DNA from: Clostridiales bacterium
Lineage (GTDB): Bacteria; Bacillota; Clostridia; Oscillospirales; Acutalibacteraceae
Direction: 5' to 3'
Length of the DNA: 5,354 nucleotides
Assembly: GCA_020860025.1 (NCBI GenBank)
Contig: JAJBVC010000127.1
Span: 1 to 5,354 of the forward strand
Below, one piece after another: positions 1-5,179 of this stretch. The notes beneath the pieces were generated by a model. It worked only from the letters and a program-made list of their open reading frames with translations, did not search any database and was not told the origin of the DNA. A program made the position numbers and the translations under genes. How positions within the stretch are numbered: position 1 is the first letter of the stretch; the number at the start of each line of letters is the position of its first letter.

Positions 1-63
1 TGCATATGCCTTTAGTTTTCTGTCATCATCGAAAATATTATTGATTTTAGATTTGATATTCAT
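1..63 (-). CDS. SpoVG-like protein, N-terminal fragment (runs off the left edge)
   Basis: Only the first 21 codons are in the window. They read MNIKSKINNIFDDDRKLKAYA and continue past base 1. The ATG at 63-61 has a strong GGAGGT site (on the minus strand, about 73-78) at normal spacing, so the start is well supported. The pattern of a short beta strand, then an I-F-D-D-D turn, then K-L-K-A-Y-A resembles the first strand-turn of SpoVG-family proteins. These are small site-specific DNA-binding proteins, and mobile elements of Clostridia often carry extra copies near adenine methylase genes. The gene lies 100 bases downstream of the methylase and is transcribed in the same direction. The family call rests on 21 residues and is tentative; that a gene starts here is much surer. 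Confidence 0.55.
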   Translation of the reverse strand, partial: MNIKSKINNIFDDDRKLKAYA

Positions 64-98
64 ATATTTTATACCTCCGTTATTTAAAAAATAAATTT

Positions 99-149
99 TT
101 AATTTTTGTTATCTAATTCCATATTTACTTGATACATATTAAATCGCAT
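99..149 (-). CDS. Possible 16-residue small ORF between the adenine methylase and the SpoVG-like gene
   Basis: The ORF reads MRFNMYQVNMELDNKN and then TAA. An AGAGGG site lies six bases upstream of the ATG, which is good for this genome. It starts 14 bases after the methylase stop and fills most of the gap before the next gene. I do not recognise the peptide. It could be a translated small protein, a leader for the SpoVG-like gene, or the remnant of a longer gene. The nine bases AGGGTTGAA just upstream also occur just upstream of the cytosine methyltransferase gene (4792-4800). Codon content is AT-rich and uninformative at this length. Confidence 0.25.
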   Translation of the reverse strand: MRFNMYQVNMELDNKN

Positions 150-163
150 TTTCAACCCTCTTT

Positions 164-874
164 TTAGTTGAAATAGTCATCAAAAAAACATAATTGTTTT
201 TGTGCTTTTTCTCGTTCATATGTATCATAGTTTGAAATCAGTAATTCAGCATATTTGCTGCCGCCATCATAGCGTTGTTTTATATTGTTCAGTCTTTCGG
301 CTTTACGAATATATATCCCGTCTTTTCTGTACAATTCTCGTATTTCTTCGCAATCATTATATGATAAAAGAAACTTTCCTTTTATGTTTAATAAAACATT
401 TGAAAGCCTTTTATGATCGGTTCTGCTAAATCCTACATTAGAATAGTATTTTTCAGTTGCAAAATACGGAGGATCGCAATAGAAAAAACTTGCGGGCCTG
501 TCATATTGTTTAATAAGGTTTTCAAAATCCTTATTTTCAATAATAACTCGTTGAAGCCTTGCTGATGCCCGGTAGATAATAGGAAAATCCGACCACAACG
601 AGTGCGGTCTGCACCCGTATGAATCTAAACCTGATGCATAACTGTATTTAATCAGTTGATAAAACAATGCTGCTCTTTTGACATTTTCAACACGCTCCGG
701 ATGTTCAAATATTTTAAGCGTTTTATTAAAGTCTTCACGAGAATTAAGAACAAACTCTAATTCATTTTTTAGTTCAAAAGGATGTTCTCTGACGCATTGA
801 TATAAATTTACTAAATGTGAATTCATATCGTTATAGACTTCAAAATCATTCATTGGCGGTTTTCTGAAAAGCAC
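164..874 (-). CDS. D12-class DNA adenine-N6 methyltransferase, N-terminally truncated (probably non-functional)
   Basis: Enzymes of the MethyltransfD12 family (Dam-like, PF02086) transfer a methyl group from S-adenosylmethionine to adenine N6 in DNA. The catalytic motif is intact: CDPPY at residues 133-137. Other family blocks are present: YNDMNSHLVNLY (14-25), KYSYASGLDSYG (76-87), VIIENKDFENLIKQYDRP (110-127), LLSYNDCEEIRELY (169-182) and a terminal KYAELLISNY (207-216). The oddity is the start. Relatives carry roughly 35-45 more residues, including the FxGxG cofactor-binding motif and ending in ...GGxGWVLF. Here the frame opens with GTG at the V of VLF. Only G-W of the usual preceding sequence is encoded in frame, followed upstream by unrelated codons and a TGA at 916-914. 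The GTG has no convincing ribosome site. ATG at 853, at residue 8, overlaps the upstream stop as ATGA. It ends 100 bases before the SpoVG-like gene. The family is certain; activity is doubtful. Confidence 0.85.
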   Translation of the reverse strand: MLFRKPPMNDFEVYNDMNSHLVNLYQCVREHPFELKNELEFVLNSREDFNKTLKIFEHPERVENVKRAALFYQLIKYSYASGLDSYGCRPHSLWSDFPIIYRASARLQRVIIENKDFENLIKQYDRPASFFYCDPPYFATEKYYSNVGFSRTDHKRLSNVLLNIKGKFLLSYNDCEEIRELYRKDGIYIRKAERLNNIKQRYDGGSKYAELLISNYDTYEREKAQKQLCFFDDYFN

Positions 875-1416
875 CCATCCACATCTTCGTCCGGACCTGT
901 AATATTTACATATTCACCGATAATGCAAAGAGCGGACTCATAACTGCCGGATTCTCTGATACGGCTGCACATTTCGGTTGCTTCATCAGACATTCCGTTT
1001 CTGCGGAGTGTTTGTGATGCAATACCCATAAGATTAAAGATATTTCCGTCTTTCCCGATAAGCTCGCAATCGGGTTTTTGTTTTTCTTTGGCAATATATC
1101 CGCCGAGCGAATTTTCAACATAATCTGACAACCAAGTACCGTTAAACCGAGGATGAGTTGCAATTCTCCACACTGCAAGCTTGCCGACATTCACTTCAAC
1201 ATCATCAAACGGATACAGAAGATTTGTAAGGTTTTTATTTTCAAATGAATATACGGTATCAAATTTTGAACCGTTTAAAAGGATGCCTTCTTCTGTCAGC
1301 ATATCATTGATTCCGTCGACCCATTCTTTTAAATCACCACCGCAGCCTTGAAGAACAAGCCCCTCTTTATTATCCATTCTACGAAGTTCATCAGCAGTAA
1401 TTTCTTTTATCAACAC
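850..1416 (-). CDS. Conserved mobile-element accessory protein of unknown function (188 aa)
   Basis: This soluble, acidic protein has no signal peptide or membrane segment. I recognise it as a family that recurs in Clostridia integrative elements next to methylases and YubB-like genes, but I know no function for it. Conserved-looking blocks are KEGLVLQGCGGDLKEWVDGI (17-36), INDMLTEEGILL, LAVWRIATHPRFNGTWLSDY, LIGKDGNIFNLMGIASQTLR (119-138) and IIGEYVNIT near the C terminus. The start is GTG at 1416-1414. It is chosen because AGGAGG, inside the end of the upstream gene, lies nine bases before it. It overlaps the upstream stop by seven bases (GTGTTGA), so translation is probably coupled. The last residues, FSENRQ, come from DNA that in another frame encodes the conserved RKPP block of the adenine methylase. 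The native C terminus may therefore have been replaced by a deletion. Confidence 0.85.
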   Translation of the reverse strand: MLIKEITADELRRMDNKEGLVLQGCGGDLKEWVDGINDMLTEEGILLNGSKFDTVYSFENKNLTNLLYPFDDVEVNVGKLAVWRIATHPRFNGTWLSDYVENSLGGYIAKEKQKPDCELIGKDGNIFNLMGIASQTLRRNGMSDEATEMCSRIRESGSYESALCIIGEYVNITGPDEDVDGCFSENRQ

Positions 1417-2468
1417 AACTTCATACCTCCTCTTTGTTCTTCCATAGAAAACCTTTCGTTTATATAATCATCTATCGACAATGTCTGACCGATAAATTCA
1501 GGCTCGGTTTGTTCTGTAAAATCAATATATCCCTTTTCACCCAAATCAATATTTTCATTCGATATAACGGAACCGCCGTGATTTACCGTAACATTTGACT
1601 CAAGCGTTGAAAAAGTATCATCGTAATCACTTCGTCTGATATGATAAAGATGCAAACCGAGAGGAACATCATTCGGCGTTAATCTTTCGTCTGAATAAAG
1701 AGCAGGCTTCCCGAACAAATTTATCAGTTCAAAATCTTCTTTCCATGCAGGCACATAATCTGTACCTGTTTGGTTAATATAAAAACCGTAGTTTTCCAAT
1801 TCGCTGTCCCATACCTCAGCGGCAAATTCCAGTGCTTCTTTATTCGTTTTCGGAATGAATTTGTTAATAATCTCTCCGCCTTTTAATATCAACTCGCCGC
1901 AGTTTTGCCCTAAATCCTCATCTGCGTACCTAATATTCATTTCAATACTCGGATATAATTCAGACAGTTTCTTTATAACAGGAATCGGCGCAGACCAAGC
2001 GGTTTGAAAGTATATGCTGTCATTTTGACTGTAATCTGCTTTATTATCATAACCGCAGGCATTCCATTTTGTTCCCCACATATTGATACTCCATTCATAC
2101 CAAGAAGGGAATCCGTATTTTTGTATATTATTCCACGCTGTTTTCCCAAGCTCCCATTCATCCCGTTTTATGTTATTATGCCGTTTTAAAAACTCTTTCT
2201 CACTTTCAGCTATAAACTCCTCTGAAAGTGTTGAAATATCTGTTGTTCTTGCATTAAGCATACACTCAGAAATAAATTCTCCGTATTTTTTCAAACCGTT
2301 ATTTGTTCTGCTTCCGGCTTCAATGCTCAGAGATTCGGACATCGGAATAACCTTATTAAAATCAATCGTTCCTATACCGTATTCATCATTTTTAATTCTT
2401 TCGAGAATTTCTTTAATGTCAGACTCGTCACCTGTAAAAATTATTCTGTTTGCAATCCAATTCGGCAT
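1410..2468 (-). CDS. YubB/DUF1281 ferredoxin-like domain protein with an LPD28-like C-terminal domain (352 aa)
   Basis: The protein starts MPNWIANRIIFTGDESDI, the typical opening of Api92/YubB-like (DUF1281) proteins found on plasmids, phages and conjugative elements. The W-rich signature SWYEWSINMWGTKWNACGYD is at 122-141, and FQTAWSAPIPVIKKLSELYP follows at 154-173, as usual for the family. After a linker, residues about 244-340 (FELINLFGKPALYSDERL, then LHLYHIRR and VTVNHGGSVIS) resemble the LPD28 domain, one of the domains associated with large polyvalent proteins of mobile elements. No biochemical activity is established for either part that I know of. GTG at 2477 is also in frame, but it lies inside the ribosome site itself, and the family begins MPNW, so ATG at 2468 is preferred. 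It heads a tightly packed group with the two downstream genes, and its 3' end contains the ribosome site of the next one. Confidence 0.85.
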   Translation of the reverse strand: MPNWIANRIIFTGDESDIKEILERIKNDEYGIGTIDFNKVIPMSESLSIEAGSRTNNGLKKYGEFISECMLNARTTDISTLSEEFIAESEKEFLKRHNNIKRDEWELGKTAWNNIQKYGFPSWYEWSINMWGTKWNACGYDNKADYSQNDSIYFQTAWSAPIPVIKKLSELYPSIEMNIRYADEDLGQNCGELILKGGEIINKFIPKTNKEALEFAAEVWDSELENYGFYINQTGTDYVPAWKEDFELINLFGKPALYSDERLTPNDVPLGLHLYHIRRSDYDDTFSTLESNVTVNHGGSVISNENIDLGEKGYIDFTEQTEPEFIGQTLSIDDYINERFSMEEQRGGMKLC

Positions 2469-2476
2469 TGTTATCA

Positions 2477-2483
2477 CCCCTTT
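2477..2483 (-). promoter_or_regulatory. Ribosome binding site that decides the start of the YubB-like gene
   Basis: On the minus strand the site reads AAAGGGG, with eight bases between it and ATG 2468-2466. The in-frame GTG at 2477-2475 shares its first G with this site, so it cannot be served by it. This excludes the three-residue longer start. Confidence 0.75.
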
Positions 2484-2510
2484 ATAATTTTGTAATTCGA
2501 TTAATTTTAC

Positions 2511-2545
2511 ATAAATAAAGCACCTATCATTTCTGATAAGTGCTT
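2511..2545 (-). terminator. Intrinsic terminator downstream of the BRO/DinD-like gene
   Basis: On the minus strand AAGCACTTATCA pairs with TGATAGGTGCTT around a GAAA tetraloop (hairpin 2518-2545). The stem is 12 bp with one G-U wobble. TTTATTTAT follows at the 3' side. It lies 37 bases after the BRO-gene stop and about 50 bases before the next gene, so it should end the BRO transcript. The T-tract is interrupted by A, so some readthrough into the YubB-like group is possible. I see no convincing promoter between this hairpin and that gene. Confidence 0.75.
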
Positions 2546-2576
2546 AAGTGCTAAATTCAAATGCGTATATGCGTAT
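2538..2576. repeat. Two short tandem octamer repeats in the intergenic region
   Basis: On the plus strand AAGTGCTT AAGTGCTA (2538-2553) is a near-perfect tandem octamer; its first copy is also an arm of the terminator. It is followed after eight bases by the perfect tandem octamer ATGCGTAT ATGCGTAT (2561-2576). They lie between the BRO-gene stop and its terminator. No function is evident. They could be replication-slippage products or a binding site. Confidence 0.5.
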
Positions 2577-2582
2577 AGATAT

Positions 2583-3437
2583 TTAATTTTTATTTTTATC
2601 TGAAACATTTTCGATAGTCTTTACTACAACCTCATTTAATTCGGTTGCACTTTGTGATGTTATTACAGGCTTGCCTGTTTGTGTTTCAATAGATTTTCGT
2701 GCATCACCGGCAACCTTTCCGCCTCTGTTTGCAACAGTTTTGTTTTCTTCAAAAGTCTGCGGATTTTCAGATTCGGAAATCTCTTTTGTTGACGCTTCTG
2801 CAAGCATTGTCAAAACAAGTTCAAGATTACTCATATTATCCCTGAGGTTTTCCTTTTTCAAACCTTTAAGATTTTTATATTGTCTTGTATTCATTCCCGA
2901 CCAAGCTTTTGTAATCTCGTCGGTAAGGATTGCATACTCTCTGCCCTTTTCAACGCCGTGCTTTTGCCATTCGTCAGTTAGTTCATTTCTGATACGAATT
3001 GCTAAAAGTCTTTGATGAATCCAATCATCGGGATAACCTTTTTTCTGATAAGTTTCAACCGCACGGTCAATGGCAAGTTCAGGATCAATTGTTTCTTCAA
3101 TCCTTTCTCTGCCGACTTGAGCCAGCCACATTTTAAACGGCTCGGCTTTTTTTGAAGGAATTGATTGAATTAACCGAAGTAACTGTTCTGTATTTGCTAC
3201 ATCAGTTATTCTTCTTTTTCCGTCTTTTGCAGTCATTTTTAACTGTACGATTTTTTCGTACAGTTCACTTCCTTCTGTTTTCAGTTTGCGTTTTAAGTCA
3301 CTCCAATAACGGCGAGGATTGTCTGTGTCGCTCAATACTTCGCAAACATCAACGATCGCAAAATACCATTCTTCTTTTTCGTTATCCCAAGCTGTTCGTA
3401 TTTCCTTATCTTCAAATAATTCAATATTATCAGGCAT
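2583..3437 (-). CDS. BRO-N domain protein, DinD/antirepressor-like (284 aa)
   Basis: The N-terminal half (about 5-110) is a BRO-N domain (PF02498), a DNA-binding fold of phage antirepressors. The strand IRTAWDNEKEEWYFAIVDVCEVLSDT-like opening is followed by PRRYWSDLKRKL (41-52), the QLLRLIQSIPSKKAEPFKMW block (85-104) and LAQVGRERIEE. The C-terminal half (about 135-265: GYPDDWIHQRLLAIRIRNEL, then NRGGKVAGDARKSIETQTGK) matches the arrangement of DinD, the DNA-damage-inducible protein that in E. coli inhibits RecA filaments. Whether this one is a regulator or a RecA-directed protein cannot be told. ATG 3437-3435 has GGAGGT six bases upstream. The gene has its own promoter-like sequence and its own terminator and does not overlap either neighbour, unlike the compact groups on each side. 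This suggests a cassette that can be gained or lost. A perfect inverted repeat sits in its coding region at 3241-3265. Confidence 0.85.
   Translation of the reverse strand: MPDNIELFEDKEIRTAWDNEKEEWYFAIVDVCEVLSDTDNPRRYWSDLKRKLKTEGSELYEKIVQLKMTAKDGKRRITDVANTEQLLRLIQSIPSKKAEPFKMWLAQVGRERIEETIDPELAIDRAVETYQKKGYPDDWIHQRLLAIRIRNELTDEWQKHGVEKGREYAILTDEITKAWSGMNTRQYKNLKGLKKENLRDNMSNLELVLTMLAEASTKEISESENPQTFEENKTVANRGGKVAGDARKSIETQTGKPVITSQSATELNEVVVKTIENVSDKNKN
3241..3265. repeat. Perfect 10-bp inverted repeat inside the BRO gene
   Basis: AACTGTACGA (3241-3250) and its exact reverse complement TCGTACAGTT (3256-3265) flank five T residues. On the coding strand the loop is AAAAA and the region encodes residues ELYEKIVQLK, just before the conserved M-T-A-K-D-G segment. 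A run of T does not follow on either strand, so it is not a terminator. It could form an mRNA hairpin or serve as a dyad-symmetric protein site. Confidence 0.6.
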
Positions 3438-3468
3438 AATTTTACCTCCGAGATTTCATCACAAGCAT

Positions 3469-3497
3469 ATTTTACCATATATTCAAAAATAACTCAA
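3469..3497 (-). promoter_or_regulatory. Predicted sigma-A promoter of the BRO/DinD-like gene
   Basis: On the minus strand TTGAGT (-35, 3492-3497) and TAAAAT (-10, 3469-3474) are separated by exactly 17 bases. A TG at the extended -10 position (TGGTAAAAT) strengthens it. Transcription would start about 25 bases before the BRO start codon. It is placed in the 79-base gap after the cytosine methyltransferase stop, where I see no terminator, so readthrough from that gene is also possible. Confidence 0.6.
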
Positions 3498-3516
3498 TAA
3501 ATATCAAGAATTTTCA

Positions 3517-4785
3517 TTATTCGTCTTGGTTATGAAATATTCTTTTTAAATGCTCACCTAAAGCAGAAGTGACAGGTACACTTACCGCATTACCCGCCAT
3601 TTTATATAATCGTGCATCTGACATACCGATTGCTTTAACCTTATTAAACTGTTCATCTGTAAAGCCTTGCAGTCTGAAACATTCTCTCGGTGTTAAGCGT
3701 CTGATATATCCCACAAAGAAATTACCTTGTTTATTAACAATAATCATAGCTGTAACCGTATCTTTATTCGGATTTTCAATCGTCCAATGATTATTAAATA
3801 CATCAAAAACCGTGAGCAATTCATCGCCTTTAAATTTTTTCAATATTACCATAACTGCAGAATGTTCACTTTTATGATTACTCAGTCCGGAATTATGCCT
3901 CGCTGTAATACACCTTGCAAGTTCGGTAATCTTTGCGTTCTGATTCATATCTATGAAATAAAAGGCTTGTGTGCTGTTCGTTGTCAACGTATGTGCAAGC
4001 TCTGCTCCGACTCTGCCTCGTCTTGAATTTATAGTCAGATACGATATATCAATGCTGTCATTTGGAAATGCAAACTGGTATCCGTCTTTTGTATTGGATT
4101 TAACAGGCAGTGGAATTAAATAGAGTCCTGTATGTCCTCCGCCTCCGCCGCCTGATGCGGTAAGGGTTATTCCGACTCCATCAGATGCGTATACTCTTTG
4201 ACCTTCACTTCCCGGCACTCGTCTGATAATAGTCTTTGGATTTGTATCGGGGAAAGTGAATACTTCGCTGGCACATTTACCTCTAAGAAATCCTGTAATA
4301 TACACTCTTTTTCGGGATTGGGGAACTCCGAAATTTGCGCTGTTAAGCACTGTCCATGAGACATCATACCCAATTTCGTCCAGTGCATTAAGGATGGTCG
4401 CAAATGTCCTGCCTTTGTCATGGCTAAGCAGTCCGGGAACATTTTCAAGGAACAGAAGAGCGGGTTTTTTAACGGCAGCAATTCTTGCAATCTCAAAGAA
4501 CAGTGTTCCTCTTGTATCCTCGAATCCTCTTCGTCTTCCGGCGACTGAAAAAGCCTGACAGGGAAAGCCTCCTGTAATAAGGTCGATATCGGGCAGGTCA
4601 TTGGGATTGATACTTCTTGCATCTTCAAAATACATCTCTCCTTTCGTATCGTAAATCGATTCATACGCTCGCCGAGCATATTGGTCGATTTCACAATAGC
4701 CGATGCAATCAAATCCTCCTACTGCTTCAAGTCCCGAACGAAAACCTCCGATACCCGAAAACATATCTATATATTTAATTGACAT
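3517..4785 (-). CDS. DNA (cytosine-5-)-methyltransferase (422 aa), complete
   Basis: C5 methyltransferases (PF00145) methylate cytosine C5 in DNA using S-adenosylmethionine. All key motifs are present in order: motif I DMFSGIGGF (7-15); motif IV GGFPCQAFS (72-80) with catalytic Cys76; motif VI LENV (113-116); motif VIII QSRKRVYITG (156-165); motif IX RRLTPRECFRLQGF (362-375); motif X YKMAGNAVSVPV (394-405). The target-recognition region (about 180-360) is long. It holds a six-glycine run (212-217) and several similar segments: ITLTASGG, AHTLTTNS, ARCITARHNSGLSN and TVTAMIIVNKQG. No restriction endonuclease gene lies in the window, so it appears to be an orphan enzyme, as is common on conjugative elements, where it can protect incoming DNA from host restriction. 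An in-frame stop lies upstream of ATG 4785, and AAGGG sits 11 bases before it, a rather long spacing. It starts 36 bases after the DUF4314 gene and is probably co-transcribed with it. Target site unknown. Confidence 0.95.
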   Translation of the reverse strand: MSIKYIDMFSGIGGFRSGLEAVGGFDCIGYCEIDQYARRAYESIYDTKGEMYFEDARSINPNDLPDIDLITGGFPCQAFSVAGRRRGFEDTRGTLFFEIARIAAVKKPALLFLENVPGLLSHDKGRTFATILNALDEIGYDVSWTVLNSANFGVPQSRKRVYITGFLRGKCASEVFTFPDTNPKTIIRRVPGSEGQRVYASDGVGITLTASGGGGGGHTGLYLIPLPVKSNTKDGYQFAFPNDSIDISYLTINSRRGRVGAELAHTLTTNSTQAFYFIDMNQNAKITELARCITARHNSGLSNHKSEHSAVMVILKKFKGDELLTVFDVFNNHWTIENPNKDTVTAMIIVNKQGNFFVGYIRRLTPRECFRLQGFTDEQFNKVKAIGMSDARLYKMAGNAVSVPVTSALGEHLKRIFHNQDE

Positions 4786-4821
4786 AGGGCATTCAACCCT
4801 TATTTATCTTCCTGTTTCACC

Positions 4822-5118
4822 TCACATATTTATTGTCGGTTCTGATTTTTCTACAAAAGCAACGCTGTTTTCTTCTGCAAGTTCCTGTTCGGTCAGTTTA
4901 CGATAACTGTCTGCACCATATGCCAAACCAAGCTGTCTGCCGTTATCAAATTTACAGAACACGGTTCCCGTATCATCAACGAAATCAACAGTACCTCTTG
5001 TATTCGGCAGAATCGATCTTGGATCATTACCCATTTCAACGAGCAGTATTCTTGTGCCTTTGGGATATTCTGCTTTAATCTGTCCCGCAATACTTGTCAA
5101 TCTTTTAACATTGTTCAA
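4822..5118 (-). CDS. DUF4314 domain protein (98 aa)
   Basis: This small soluble protein has a DUF4314 domain at about 18-75. The visible signature is YPKGTRILLVEMGND, then PNTRGTVDFVDDTGTVFCKF and DNGRQLGLAYGADSYRKL. The family is a compact beta-rich fold, KOW/SH3-like in pattern by my reading, common in conjugative elements of Clostridia and without an assigned function. The start is TTG (5118-5116), supported by AAGGTGG seven bases upstream; no ATG or GTG in frame lies nearer. It directly precedes the cytosine methyltransferase, an arrangement I associate with such elements, so it may be an accessory of that module. The 23 residues after the domain are acidic and probably disordered. A terminator-like hairpin abuts its ribosome site on the upstream side. 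Confidence 0.85.
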   Translation of the reverse strand: MNNVKRLTSIAGQIKAEYPKGTRILLVEMGNDPRSILPNTRGTVDFVDDTGTVFCKFDNGRQLGLAYGADSYRKLTEQELAEENSVAFVEKSEPTINM

Positions 5119-5125
5119 TAAGACA

Positions 5126-5132
5126 CCACCTT
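5126..5132 (-). promoter_or_regulatory. Ribosome binding site supporting a TTG start of the DUF4314 gene
   Basis: On the minus strand AAGGTGG lies seven bases before TTG 5118-5116. The two GTG triplets overlapping this site are out of frame, so TTG is the best-supported start. Confidence 0.7.
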
Positions 5133-5169
5133 TTTAATAAAAGGCAACCGATCTGAATCAGTTGCCTTT
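5133..5169 (-). terminator. Intrinsic terminator (or attenuator) between the right-edge gene and the DUF4314 gene
   Basis: On the minus strand AAAGGCAACTGAT pairs with ATCGGTTGCCTTT around a TCAG loop (5140-5169). The stem is 13 bp with one T-G wobble, followed by TTTTATTAA. It begins about ten bases after the stop of the right-edge gene. Its 3' end is directly next to the DUF4314 ribosome site, so a promoter for DUF4314 cannot fit between the two. It either ends the upstream transcript or acts as a leaky attenuator for the downstream genes. Confidence 0.75.
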
Positions 5170-5179
5170 ATCACTTTGT

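Noticed and set aside
850..890. Programmed -1 frameshift joining the 188-aa protein to the methylase
   Set aside because: The methylase frame is -1 relative to the upstream gene, but I see no slippery heptamer or downstream structure. A deletion junction explains the overlap better.
906..1190. 94-codon minus-strand frame inside the 188-aa gene
   Set aside because: An alternative frame of a conserved coding region, with no independent evidence of translation.
2469..2477. GTG at 2477 as the start of the YubB-like gene
   Set aside because: It overlaps the ribosome site itself, and the family begins MPNW, which fits ATG 2468.
2083..2487. 134-codon plus-strand open frame opposite the YubB-like gene
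   Set aside because: It is antisense to a clearly recognised protein and has no ribosome site or recognisable domain; hydrophobic content follows from the opposite strand.
2478..2517. Promoter for the YubB-like gene after the BRO terminator
   Set aside because: A TAAAAT-like hexamer occurs, but there is no acceptable -35 at 16-18 bases, so it is not called.
3438..3516. Terminator for the cytosine methyltransferase
   Set aside because: No hairpin followed by a T-tract is visible on the minus strand in this gap.
4135..4160. CCGCCT-like run as a regulatory repeat
   Set aside because: It encodes the six-glycine run of the methyltransferase and is explained by coding.
4167..4712. Long open frame on the minus strand within the cytosine methyltransferase
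   Set aside because: It lies in another frame of a gene with all C5 motifs and shows no family signature of its own.
4775..4792. Mini-ORF MPYVN overlapping the methyltransferase start as a leader peptide
   Set aside because: Only five codons, with the ribosome site four bases away, too close for good initiation. The same site serves ATG 4785 adequately.
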